This document shows positions 16,001-24,716 of a stretch of DNA of 64,000 bases, piece after piece. The stretch's first letter is position 1, and every line of letters begins with the position of its first letter. Source of the stretch: Trileptium ribeirensis (taxonomy: Eukaryota > Nematoda > Enoplea > Enoplida > Thoracostomopsidae); assembly GCA_030248225.1 (NCBI GenBank), contig JASANE010001521.1:54345-118344 (forward strand), in the 5' to 3' direction. The notes under the pieces were generated by a model that saw only the letters and a program-made list of their open reading frames with translations, did no database searches and was not told the origin of the DNA. Made by a program: the position numbers and the translations under genes.

Positions 16001-19000
16001 CTGATAACGAAAGTGCTCTGAAAATTCGTAATAATATTTACGTTGATAATATTGTTACAGGCGAGGACTCTGAAGAAAACACCATCCGTCATTATTTGGA
16101 AGCGAAGAAGCTGTTCGCATCTGCATCCATGAATTTGCGTGAATTCTATACTAATACGGAAACAGTTCGCAATGCAATCAAGCCCCAGAAGATTTGGGAA
16201 ATTCGAATAAACCAAAAGTTCTTGGAGTTAAATGGAATTACCACGAAGATTTCTTGTCATGTATTGGCACAGAACAAACGAGCCAAATTGTTACGAAACG
16301 AATTGTCGTCAAAGACATGTTGCCAAAATTTATGATCCGTGTGGTTGGTTTGCCCCAGTCGTAGTGACTGGAAAAATGTTCATCCAAGATTTGTGGAAAC
16401 GCAATGTCGCCTGGGACGGAAGCGTTCCCAGTCCCTGAATTGAATGAACGGTGGCAAAAGATCGTAATTGGCCTGTCTGATATTTAGTCGAAATCGAATT
16501 CCGCGGTATATTTCGCGTCCAAATGGAGCTACGATGGAGCTGCATGTTTTTTGTGACGCATCTATTCGGGCTGTTGCAGCGGCAGCATATCTCCGTAGCG
16601 AAGCTAAGTCTGAAACTTCATGCCATTTAGTAATGGCCAAAACTATGTAACGCCGATCAAACCACAACGAAACGATTCCGCGCAACGAGTTAGTAGCATT
16701 GGAGCTTGAGCCACTAATTTGGCAGAGTTTGTCCGAAAATCAACTACGACTTCAGTTAGTACGAAAATTTGTGGACGGATTATCAGTGCGTCTACTGTTG
16801 GTTGACAAAAAGAGAAACTCGCCACTAAGTTTGTCGAAAATCGAATTCGTACGATTCAAAATCACCCTGATATAATCTTCCGATATGTGCCAACCGACCA
16901 AAATCCTGCCGACATTCCTAGTCGAGGATGTGGATGCAAGGATTTACGAAATAACGAATTATGGTGGAATGGACCTCTTTGGTTACTTCAGGCCGAAAAG
17001 CTCTGGCCAAAAAATACTGTTGCTCCTGTTCCAATGAAATCAACGATAAATCCAATAGAGCATGCACAGCTGGCTATCGTGGAAGCTACTGATGAACTGT
17101 CAGTGCTTAATGCAAACAATTGCTCATCGTTAATACGATTATTGCGAGTCACAGCTTATGTTCAGCGCTTTATTTACAATGCTCGCCATAATCCTAATGA
17201 ACGAAAAACTGGCATGCTGACAACCTCGGATTTGCGGCAAGCTAAACTCTATCATGAACGACGAGCTCAACAAGAAGGTTGTATTGAAATAAAACGCTGT
17301 CTAACTCAATCAAATGCTATGCGTCTACAACTATTTACAGATAAAAATGGAATTATTCGTTGTTCAAGCCGATTACAAAATTCAGATATATCGTACGAGG
17401 CTCAAAATCCAATACTACTTCCAAAATACCACGGATTTACTCAGCTTGTAATTGTTAAAGCACATAGTTCATGCTTGCACGGCGGTGTAGCTCAAACACT
17501 GCATACGCTGCGACAGCAGTATTGGATTTTACGAGGACGAAGTCAAGTCAAGAAAGTAATTAGACAGTGTAATCGATGTCGTCGTATTGACGGTGGTCCA
17601 TACCAAACACCAAAACCACCAAATCTACCTACGTGTCGAACAACTGTCCAGCAGCCTTTTAGCACGACTGGCATTGACTACTTAGGATTTCTGCTTGTCA
17701 AAACTGCTGCTGAGCAAACACAGAAAGTATGGATTTGTCTATTTACATGCGCTGCGTCAAGGGCAATTCATCTTGAATTAGTGGAGAACCAATCTGCTGA
17801 AGAGTTTCACTTAGCTTTACGCAGATTTTTTGCGATCTATGGTTGCCCAACAATGATAATTTCAGACAACGGTTCACAGTTAATAACGATTGACCAGGCA
17901 ATGAAAAGTTTATGGTCTTCTTTATCATCCAGCAATGAATTGCTGGAGAAACTTACTACTAATGGGATCGAGTGGCGTAAAATCCCAGAACTATCTCCCT
18001 GGATGGGAGGATTTTACGAACGCCTCGTTGGCGTAGTCAAAAAATTTTGGATGGTTTATGTGCCACAATCAATGAGTTACGTACTATTGTAACTGAAATA
18101 ACAATGACGATTAATTCGCGACCGCTATTGTACGTCGAAGATGACGTGCACTCTCGACAGTTGTCTCCGGCAGATTTATTAGGACGCTGTCGAAACCAAC
18201 CTTTGCCTGAATTCGGCCCTCCGGATTTATCGAACAAACCGTCTGCCGCCGTTGAAAATATAATTCTTCGATGGCGGACACTTCAGTCTATTTCGTCTAA
18301 GTTTTGGAACGAATGGCGTCAAGGATATTTGACCAGTCTTCGTGAGAAACACAGCAACGCGACACAACGGAATCCGAGCGAAATGCGTCCAGCCATAGGG
18401 TCCGTTGTTCAAATAAAAGATAAGCTACCGCGATCACAATGGCGTATTGGAAAAATTGAAAGCTTAATTCCAAGTTCTGATAATAAAATTCGATCTGTTA
18501 AGATTCGATTGCCTTCTGGTAGGATAATTACAAGACCTATAAAACTACTTTATCCACTGGAAATTGGCATTGATGCCAATCACAATTATGACACACGCGA
18601 GAAGCCGTCACAAATTTCGCCATTTGACGCTAATCATACTATTGATAGTGATTCTGATGAAGAATTCCTTGGGTTTGACAGCCAGGAAGTGGCTGAAAGC
18701 ATCGAGCGATGCAAACGACTTGGAATTCCGTTAACTGATGAAACTGATTGTTCCGGTCGAGACAGACCACTAAATCTCCGACCAAAAGTGGTCCCACCAA
18801 AGCGTTTAGGCGTGGACGGCACTACGATTACGCAGTGTTAAATACCAAATTACACCATCAATATGTAATAAAAATCGTATAAATATGCTGATTCGTATGT
18901 ACTACAGTTTTTCGAAATATATGTACGTATTTGTTTTATGTAACTGGTGATATGCGTGTATGTATAATTATGCCAATCGTTGCTTTACGATGTACGTATA

Positions 19001-22000
19001 TTATTAATTTAGCTGTAATTCATCTACTAATATATAAAATGCCAGAATATTTTGTGGATATTGTTCCCGGGCATCCACTGAGTTTAACGAAAACGTATCT
19101 AACTATTGATCGATTCGGCATACAATTCGGAAATATTCCTGTGTCATCTGTCGAAATGGCCCTAGCTTATTTCCGATTAAAACATGCAAGTGCAGATGAC
19201 GATATTCGAAAGATGCTGCACGATGACCGCATGCTATGGCAGCCTTATAACGGTGGTCTCGAACACTTTATCGCTCGAGTTCTTCAAAACACTGAACCGT
19301 GTATTCAGTTCGAATTACGCTTGGATCGTGTATTAACGGCAATCATCGAAGAACAATTAAAAAATAGTGGAAATCCAATCAGAGCTCAATTGGAGTATGA
19401 TATAGAATGTGCCAAAAACCGAAAAGTTGTATATCAAGTGTATGGCTCTGATCCAGTCATAACGTTGGGTTTCAAAAAAGGAGGCGAAGTACCAAAAATA
19501 ATTGGTCACAATGTATTAGGCGAAGTGCTAAGTGACATTTCGTGGCGAATGCAACATCGTCAATCAATGCAATTCGAACTTAGTCAATTCTTCGATCCCA
19601 ACGCCTTTATGTCGTCGTTCAGACGGTCTGTTTTAATTATCACAGACAGTCAGGGACGACACTTACGAAGTGCAAAATTCAATGCGACGATAGTCGCTGT
19701 AAGCGGTGCTAAGTATGGCGATATAAGCAACGTGATTCGTTACGGTCGCTATGACCATCGTGAGTACGGACTCGTTGTTCTTTATTGCAGCACTAATTGC
19801 TTCGGCGAAAGTTATGTCCGCTCAGGCCAACAAAGTAAAGAACTGCATGAGCTACTCGACCTTATTCGCGATATGGCCGCAAGACGACCTTATAAATCGA
19901 TTTTGTTTTGCTCAGCATTCTTTCACCCGTATATTCCACGACAAAACAATCAAGATATCATGAATCATATTGACGACAAATTAATTAATAGTACTATTGT
20001 GTGCTTGAATTGGAAAGACTATCCGAATGCTTTCAAGTATCAAACTGGTATGCCGAAAGCAGAATTGTTCGATGATAAAGAACCTGGGCACCTCAGTGCT
20101 TCCGGGACTCTCCAACTTTACTGGTGCCGAGCGTTGCCGAAACTACGGTTTGTACCGTGTGTAGTTGACAGTCGACGAACGACAATTGATAAGCGACGTT
20201 TCGAACGAGGTCGTGAAGACCATTCAGTTGCTCAAAGTCACCGATTCCGTTCACGATCACCAGTTATCGATCCACGCGCAGTGACGACTACGTCAGCAGT
20301 ATCGACGTCTAGTCGATCTCCAACGTCAAATCAAGTGTGCGCTGAAGAACGTTCGTACAGCCATAATGATTTATCTCGCAAGTCGGTACAAGACGATATT
20401 CGAACACAAGCTCGTCGTGAAGACGTGCAATCACTCGATTCTCAAGCCGTTCAATGTGACAGTCGTCAATCCTCCGGTTTATCTCGTCGGACAGACGACA
20501 GAGGCAGCACGATTAGTTTGGAAGTTGTCGATGACGACATTGATGAAGAAAATCGACATAGTTCTGGTCGACGTTCTAGTCGGCACCGCCATGGTCGTCG
20601 TCGACACCGCCATCGTAAATAGAAGAAACGGCGTAAAAGAGACTCAAAATGTACATCCGATAGTGGTTCTGGTGAACGTGTAAACAACGATTGTTGCAGA
20701 AATAATGACAATGATGAAAATAATAGAGACAGTTGTCATGAGACAGAAACATAAATGCTAGATTTACACAAAATAACGAACTGTGAGTATTTCAAACATA
20801 AGTATTTTTACTACTGTTTCCAAAATTGATTTGAACAAAATATTAGTTTTGTGTGTCGGCCGTAGTGTCGCGAATGCGAGATGATTTGCTTATTTGTGAT
20901 GTACGCGTTAAATGTTCTGTACGATCTAAATGTACTTTATTTGTTTCAGAGCAATTTAATGTCGTATGGTGTTTTGTTATTACTTTAACTTGTTAAATAT
21001 TCACGTAACATACTTTGTTATTTGTTGAATTAAACGACTTGAATACGTCTTCTTTATTGTCGAATAGACATTCATTTATCTCTGGTCGGATTTGTATCTG
21101 ACGAGCGAAATAGCGATTAACGATAAACACTATAATTTGAAAACAAAATATCATCTAAAATAGTTGTTTTCCACACCAACTAACCCCGGTCGCTTGAGCT
21201 GATGGGAAGCGGCGATTCAAGGACCAACACAATTTTACCCAGTCGAACAACGTGAGCAACTACTGATGGATTTGGCGCTGGTCCGTCGTGGCTCAGCTTA
21301 TAAGCGATCGGATGAAAACCGTAATGCGTACAGTACCAACAGGCTGCCTGAAATTAGTAAAAAGACAAAAATATAGCGCTATCACGAATCAGTTAGCACG
21401 GCCAACTAGTAATATTATTTTAGACTCATTAGACCGCTGAAATTTTCCAAACTCCTCTACATGTATCACTAATTTAGCTTCTGAGCTACGAAATTTCACC
21501 GTTTTCTGTGACTCAACCAAAACTAAAACAATAATTAAAAAAGATTATTTTTTGGTAATAAAAGTGGTGTCACACACATTTGAATTTCTGGATTTGGAAT
21601 CGGCATTGATTATATTTTTATCCATATTTAAACTGGTTAAAATACATCTACACGAGCCGTGTGATATGTTGTAAAACGTAAGGCTACGAACAAACTATAG
21701 TAGTTCCGGTTTCACAGATTTTGCTAACCACGGAGAGAGTGGAAGTGGGATAAACGGGGTACTATGGAACCCATATTCCCGAATAGCTTGCCGTGCCACG
21801 TTTTACCGTGATTCGATGACGGCATCGAGGGACCGGTTCACATTACGATAACTTCAAAAAGTGCGATATTGTTATTGCAAGCGAGCGATGTTGATTATGA
21901 CAAAGGACGAGTCATCCCACGATTTTCAAAGCCTTTATCACTGCAAATGAATCTGATTTAAAATGTTATCATAAAAATCACAAAACAAGCCTGATTTTTG

Positions 22001-24284
22001 CAATGTATACAGAAACCATTAAAATGGGTATAACAGTTACATAACATTTGTTTGAAAGAGTCGCGTCATATTTTTTAGCAAATCTTTATAATCGTTTAGT
22101 CAAATCGCTACATTTTGTGGCATTAAACGGAAACCGAGCAAAGGACGATGTCCAAAAGCATCCAGTATCATTCAAAAACTATACTGTGTTAAGATATTTT
22201 TGGTTCAATTACGTTATATATTTCCAGCAACCTTACTGCTATACGTTATTGTTGCAGATTTAACAAAATATAGCATTAGATTGAAAACCTATTAAATCAG
22301 GCCTGGTGCCATAGAGGGCAAAATAAAATAGTTGCAAATGGAAAATGGGTACATAAACGTTTGAATGGATAACTTTATCGTGTTCAGGATTCTTGAAAAC
22401 CTTTATAGTGACCATAATGGTTATTAGCAATATCTCAAAAACAGGGAATAACCGGAACCAGAATCAAACCGGAACCGTCCTTTTAAACCGGATCCGGAAC
22501 CTGGTCTTCGAAACTTATATATAGTAAAACAGATGCTGGAAGAAATAAAGGTGTATTGGACTTGAAATGTAGTAAAATAACTTTCACATTAAACTTAAGC
22601 TATTGCGATGACTATTGTCTCTCTAGAACTTTGAAGTGAGTGAGGAAGCTAAAAAGTATATTAATCGATAAGTATGTCGTGTTTTTAACACCCAGAGCAA
22701 TAAAATGCCCTCTACTATACAGCCTTGCGCAAATTGCGTCAAGCTAAATGTGCTTCTAACGCTTGGAGCGTAGGGTAAACACTTTAGCTCTGCCCCCAAC
22801 CGCCGCTCTTTACTGGATATACGTTTGTTACATTTACTTGGAAAATTTGAAATTATTAGTTTATATGTTTCTACAAGAAGGTATACAATAATTTTCTGGT
22901 CAGTGGATAGAGACAATGTTTAGGCGGATGTTGGCTAACTAGTGCCCCTCCGCTAGATGATGATGATGATGATGACTTTCTGATCAAAATACTACAAACG
23001 AGACAAACTGTGATACTGCTCGCACAATTTCAATAAATATAGTCATTACTAAGAATGCAGTTTCTGGCTGCGTTGCAGATAGGCTACTTTACTCCAGTGT
23101 GGACTGGTTTACAAAGTTTACAAGCGCAGTGGCTGGTGCTTGACGCAATTTGTTAGCCAATCTTACAGATAAATACTTCTAAATAAACCATATTCTGTTA
23201 CCGAATTGGACGGGTTTAATTCTAATATACACCGCAGATTTCTGAATGGGTAAAATATGTAGGTGCTACAAGCATCGACTTGGCTTTGTTTTATTAACAA
23301 ACTCTTGCAGGGTCAAGATGAAAAATTCCTACTGAAACGGTGTGTCTTACATACATTTCACAGGGCAATTTGCTGAGTTAATCTTTTCTTTTGTTTGGTT
23401 GTCTTGGAACTTTATCATTGTGGGACATGATTATACGTTACATGTTTGGCCCGCAGGTGAAGCAAAAATGGGAAAAAAATTTTAAACCTGAATTCCGGTT
23501 CCGGTATGGTTTTTGCCTTTTGCCGGAACCGCAACCGGAACACGATTTTCGCCGGAACCGGATTTCCGGTTACTCCATGCTGAAAAAGTAATACCACCGC
23601 GCCATAATTTTGTGTTCCGTTGTTCCTATACAGAAGTCAAAAATGCGGTATCCCCTTCTGCTAAGTTGTACATTGGACGGATGCCCTCTTTAAAGGTGTA
23701 TAACGGACACTGTGAGGCGGCTGCTTGGACGACATATTGCGACATTCTCCATATGCTATCACATGGAAAAAAACTCCGTGAGAATATCTTCATTTTGTTG
23801 CGAAATAATTGTAAAAAACGGGCCGGACGAAACGGTCCCGGTACAATAAATTTACTCATTACACTTTGGTAAGGATTAATCTATCGTGTAACGGATCTCG
23901 TTACTCTTGTAAAAACGGGCCGGACCAAAGGGGCACGGTAAAATAAATTTACCAGTTGACATACAAAAATTTTTGCTCGCATCGTTACCTGTCCAGTTTC
24001 AACATGGTGAGACAAAATTTATATAGTACGAAATTAAAGGTTACTTTAGAGAAAAATACACTCCTCAAAATAATCTGTTTTACATTCACGTTTTATCTTC
24101 ACAGAATAATATTCACAAGCACCACAATCTAATATGGTTTGCTGTCAGATCGTACCAAACAAAGCACAGATTATGCAGCATCATATAATTTCAAATTTTT
24201 AGCTAATTATCCCATACTCACCTGTTTGGCATTGGCAACCCACAACTTGACATGATGATAGCGTAATACTTGTCCATCGACCAT
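1060..24284 (-). CDS. hpd: 4-hydroxyphenylpyruvate dioxygenase, N-terminal half, six exons, runs off left edge
   Basis: Tyrosine catabolism enzyme that converts 4-hydroxyphenylpyruvate to homogentisate; non-haem Fe(II), cytosolic. Exons, minus strand, in order: 24284-24222, 21347-21185, 11516-11425, 10394-10305, 6861-6743, 1134-1060. Each is bounded by AG/GT (donors GTGAGT, GTTAGT, GTGCGT, GTAAGT, GTAAGT, GTGAGT) and the phases 0,1,0,0,2,2 join without error, giving 200 residues plus a split Trp codon. Family landmarks in order: HHVKLWVANAKQAA, GFHPIAYK, VVAHVVRLGKIVLVLESPL, HGDAARDVAFEVDNL, FVKIATIRT, GETTHTLIE, GPFLP, and VDHV. The second His of HVDHV (1101-1103) should be the first iron ligand. 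The ATG at 24284 has an in-frame TGA 24 bases upstream. The remaining exons, with the other iron ligands, are not seen. Introns hold a full BEL element and a hAT MITE. Confidence 0.93.
2620..3370 (+). pseudogene. Relic of a BEL/Pao gag (DUF1759-type) in an hpd intron
   Basis: Broken plus-strand reading frames contain a gag-like order of motifs: an acidic helical stretch (ECEDLIEKLNVCADKL, about 2680-2735), then IPKLSL...SFRSHGRNPLEWDQF (about 2940-3020), then ETLNRLTANDATIGY (about 3110-3150). The LEW-x-x-F core matches LEWQHF in the younger BEL copy at 13.7 kb. Several stops and frameshifts interrupt it and I saw no LTRs around it. It is an old fragment of a different BEL copy rather than a gene. 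Confidence 0.5.
3630..4720. repeat. Dispersed repeat, copy A (about 1.1 kb)
   Basis: Diverged from copy B at 8290-9310. Shared landmarks in the same order are the GCAAG..GGTGAAAC...GAGCG start, an internal run of degenerate sub-repeats containing AACCATxxTATTxxG, a TAGTxxxTCxTTGTxAGxTAAA block, a GGTCAGCAA block, and GACAGACAAAAAA..TTTTCACGATTTT near the end. A third partial relative starts near 5640. No coding capacity is recognised. The superfamily is unknown. Confidence 0.5.
7594..7672. repeat. Inverted repeat / hairpin with 22-bp arms
   Basis: Left arm 7594-7615 and right arm 7651-7672 are reverse complements with one mismatch (core GCGACAGTAATTTT). They flank a 35-base spacer rich in GAGCGAGC. 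A weaker echo of the motif follows at about 7700-7750. It lies in an hpd intron and may be a tiny fold-back MITE or a transcript hairpin. Confidence 0.65.
8290..9310. repeat. Dispersed repeat, copy B
   Basis: Homologous by eye to copy A at 3630-4720, in the same orientation. Both copies lie in introns of hpd. Divergence is high, with many substitutions and indels, so the family is old. No protein domain was seen. Confidence 0.5.
9397..9783. repeat. Short TIR element (MITE-like)
   Basis: The left end TTGGCTTCTCCA (near 9399) and right end TGGGGAAGCCA (9771-9781) are inverted, with one or two mismatches. The inside has runs such as TTTTTGCCCCTCC. Similar fragments occur near 1380-1510, 6340-6480, 33060-33400, 34774-35150 and 36340-36720, so this is a dispersed non-autonomous family. 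The target duplication was not resolved. Confidence 0.45.
10123..10251. repeat. 129-bp fold-back MITE
   Basis: The ends AGTCACGGACA (10123-10133) and TGTCCGTGACT (10241-10251) are perfect inverted repeats. Inversion continues imperfectly to the centre, so almost the whole unit could form one long hairpin, with GAAC...GTTC at the tip. A related left end, CAGTCACGAACAG, occurs near 31117. It lies in an hpd intron, close to the exon at 10305-10394. Confidence 0.65.
10509..10600. repeat. Terminal fragment of a hAT-like MITE
   Basis: Starts with CAGGGAGACCGGATTCCGG, the inverted counterpart of the right end of the elements at 22442, 24717 and 39447. It then has GCCGGCCGGCCGGC and AAACCGGAATTCCGG. 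Similarity fades after about 10600, so it is a fragment or a diverged relative in reverse orientation. Confidence 0.5.
11966..12047 (+). ncRNA. tRNA-like sequence (SINE head or tRNA pseudogene)
   Basis: A good box A, TGGCCAAGTGG, lies at 11973-11983 and a box B-like GTGTTCAATTCC at 12022-12033, with a long-variable-arm look (Leu/Ser type). The acceptor stem does not pair well, so a working tRNA is unlikely. It fits a tRNA-derived SINE or a decayed tRNA. It lies between hpd exon 3 and the BEL element. Confidence 0.35.
12962..12966. other. Target-site duplication CCAAC, left copy
   Basis: CCAAC directly before the TG of the 5' LTR is repeated at 21176-21180 after the CA of the 3' LTR. A 5-bp duplication is normal for BEL/Pao and fixes both element ends. 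Confidence 0.9.
12967..13276 (+). repeat. 5' LTR of BEL element
   Basis: 310 bp, TGGCGCGAATG...TTTTCCACA. Identical to the 3' LTR by eye except G versus T at base 3. Such similarity implies a very recent insertion. Confidence 0.93.
13277..13294 (+). other. Primer-binding site candidate of BEL element
   Basis: TGGTCCTTCGGAAATAAA starts at the base after the LTR's terminal CA. TGG at this place is the usual complement of a tRNA 3' CCA end. The primer tRNA was not identified. Confidence 0.6.
13321..14924 (+). pseudogene. BEL gag and protease region, frameshifted
   Basis: Structural protein and protease of the BEL element. The ATG at 13321 opens 128-150 residues of helical, charged N-terminal gag. 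The conserved gag core continues in other frames: QMATFGGNRLEWQHF near 13700, then WDVYKAAIHDN, FSYLMGYLKDEALSLARGY and VIEALHERFGG (13740-13915). Cysteine-rich zinc-knuckle-like motifs follow (CIFCAKTGHRHSEC near 14360 and CRICLRTATHRREKEC near 14460). Next comes a protease-like segment (ALVTVKNPSND, near 14730) whose expected catalytic DSGS lies where MNDASSRFYV is now read, so the active site looks changed or shifted. At least six frame changes break it. Confidence 0.8.
15160..16880 (+). pseudogene. BEL reverse transcriptase and RNase H region, frameshifted
   Basis: Copies element RNA into DNA. Visible in order: FWHLDDVGARKMD and DELALQQLQQTFEF (about 15300-15398, the Pao connector); RT fingers in the frame at 15401-15913 with KVRVVYDASAKA, LPSLNDCLLRGP and GLISDIEKAFLQIRL, keeping the first catalytic Asp in SDIEKAF; IYVDNIVTG at about 16036-16059, the YxDD box in its YVDN form; then a linker ending NLREFYTN. 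An RNase H-like stretch begins ELHVFCDASIRAVAAAAYLR (about 16533-16590). Frames change near 15910, 16090, 16330, 16640 and 16860. Confidence 0.85.
16887..18841 (+). CDS. BEL integrase with DUF5641-like tail, one frameshift
   Basis: Inserts element DNA into the genome. Two open frames, 16887-18092 and 18047-18841, overlap around one frameshift near 18050. Upstream is PTDQNPADIPSRGC, the normal Pao RNase H/integrase junction. A zinc-binding part follows: HSSCLHGGVAQTLHTLRQQYW and CNRCRR (about 17460-17585). The catalytic core has TGIDYLG, ISDNGSQL and GGFYERLVG, so all three acidic residues (D,D,E) are present. After the shift, INSRPLLYVEDD and SPADLLGR start the C-terminal region typical of Pao integrases, ending in an SH3-like GSVVQIKDKLPRSQWRIGKIE. 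The stop is at 18839. Confidence 0.9.
18952..20622 (+). CDS. Accessory ORF of BEL element: SGNH/GDSL-esterase-like protein
   Basis: Long intact ORF in the env position. It could start at 18952 (adding a hydrophobic 29-residue leader, perhaps a signal anchor) or at 19039 (MPEYFVDIV), which I prefer less firmly. The middle shows SGNH-hydrolase blocks: VLIITDSQGRHL (candidate nucleophile Ser at 19648-19650), a Gly in VSGAKYGDI, LYCSTNCF in place of the usual GxND (Asn kept), and DDKEPGHLSASG (candidate His at 20089-20091). Before it, SSVEMALAYFRLKHA and a region ending VVYQVYGSDPVITLGF resemble a NADAR fold, but only weakly. The tail is Ser/Arg-rich and ends RHGRRRHRHRK. There is no transmembrane segment near the C-terminus, so this is not a normal Env. 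A TAG stop at 20620 is followed by 43 more open codons. It could be made from a spliced or reinitiated mRNA. The function is unknown. Confidence 0.75.
   Translation: MRVCIIMPIVALRCTYIINLAVIHLLIYKMPEYFVDIVPGHPLSLTKTYLTIDRFGIQFGNIPVSSVEMALAYFRLKHASADDDIRKMLHDDRMLWQPYNGGLEHFIARVLQNTEPCIQFELRLDRVLTAIIEEQLKNSGNPIRAQLEYDIECAKNRKVVYQVYGSDPVITLGFKKGGEVPKIIGHNVLGEVLSDISWRMQHRQSMQFELSQFFDPNAFMSSFRRSVLIITDSQGRHLRSAKFNATIVAVSGAKYGDISNVIRYGRYDHREYGLVVLYCSTNCFGESYVRSGQQSKELHELLDLIRDMAARRPYKSILFCSAFFHPYIPRQNNQDIMNHIDDKLINSTIVCLNWKDYPNAFKYQTGMPKAELFDDKEPGHLSASGTLQLYWCRALPKLRFVPCVVDSRRTTIDKRRFERGREDHSVAQSHRFRSRSPVIDPRAVTTTSAVSTSSRSPTSNQVCAEERSYSHNDLSRKSVQDDIRTQARREDVQSLDSQAVQCDSRQSSGLSRRTDDRGSTISLEVVDDDIDEENRHSSGRRSSRHRHGRRRHRHRK
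20866..21175 (+). repeat. 3' LTR of BEL element
   Basis: 310 bp, TGTCGCGAATG...TTTTCCACA. Matches the 5' LTR except at base 3. The sequence just before it is not purine-rich, which is odd for a plus-strand primer site. Confidence 0.93.
21176..21180. other. Target-site duplication CCAAC, right copy
   Basis: Matches 12962-12966. On the hpd strand these five bases are intron positions +5 to +9 after the exon that ends at 21185, so the last two bases of the GTTAGT donor are part of the duplicated site. Confidence 0.9.
22442..23579. mobile_element. hAT-like MITE, copy 1
   Basis: About 1.14 kb, with no transposase. The left end CAGGGAATAACCGGAACC and right end CCGGTTACTCCATG are inverted. Flanks CTCAAAAA (22434-22441) and CTGAAAAA (23580-23587) are an 8-bp target duplication with one mismatch. 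CAGGG ends and 8-bp duplications are hAT hallmarks. Both ends carry CCGGAA/CCGGTT runs, including the palindrome CCGGAATTCCGG in the better copies. It lies in the first hpd intron. Confidence 0.85.
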
Positions 24285-24716
24285 TATAGCTTCAAAAACA
24301 CCGCTTCACCACGCTATCCATGTATAATTCAAATTAAAATATCTGTGATTGAGCACAATGCATTTTGGGTTCGGCAACAAAAGAATATGACGAGCCTTAA
24401 TTTGGCGGAGCAGACGACGTCTTCAATCGAAAACGATACGGGCCAGCTTGTCCCAACATACGCCTCGCATTGTGTAAAGAAAAAGAGACCCAGTAACATC
24501 AGTTTTAATGGATTATTCTATTGCCCTGTATAATGCATAGAATCCGTTTTTCTGCTCCAATCAGATTCTGTCTCAATCTGCGAGAACGGGCCCAACCAAA
24601 ACACGTGTGCGAATAATTCGTCAGGTTTTTTTCGCAGCCCGCGCAATAAACAGACCCGATATTAGAAAATTTTTGTTTCAAATTTTAATCGTTAGTTGGA
24701 ATTAATATCCAAATAC

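Larger units (their letters stand above)
12967..21175 (+). mobile_element. Complete BEL/Pao LTR retrotransposon, 8.2 kb
   Basis: Two 310-bp LTRs (12967-13276, 20866-21175) differ only at their third base by eye. They begin TG, end CA and are flanked by CCAAC. Inside, in order: primer-binding site, gag with a DUF1759-type core, zinc-knuckle-like cysteines, aspartic-protease region, RT with YVDN, RNase H, integrase with D,D,E and a C-terminal DUF5641-like region. An extra long ORF with an SGNH-esterase-like domain follows. The gag-pol frame is broken at ten or so places, while integrase and the extra ORF are long and open. I saw no clear polypurine tract before the 3' LTR. It is inserted antisense in an hpd intron. 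Confidence 0.95.

Noticed and set aside
18952..20622. Envelope gene interpretation of the BEL third ORF
   Set aside because: No C-terminal transmembrane anchor, no furin-like cleavage site and no cysteine pattern of fusion proteins; esterase-like motifs fit better.
20366..20711. Plus and minus frames overlapping the end of the BEL accessory ORF
   Set aside because: Shadows of the Arg/Ser-rich codons of the intact frame; no independent signature.
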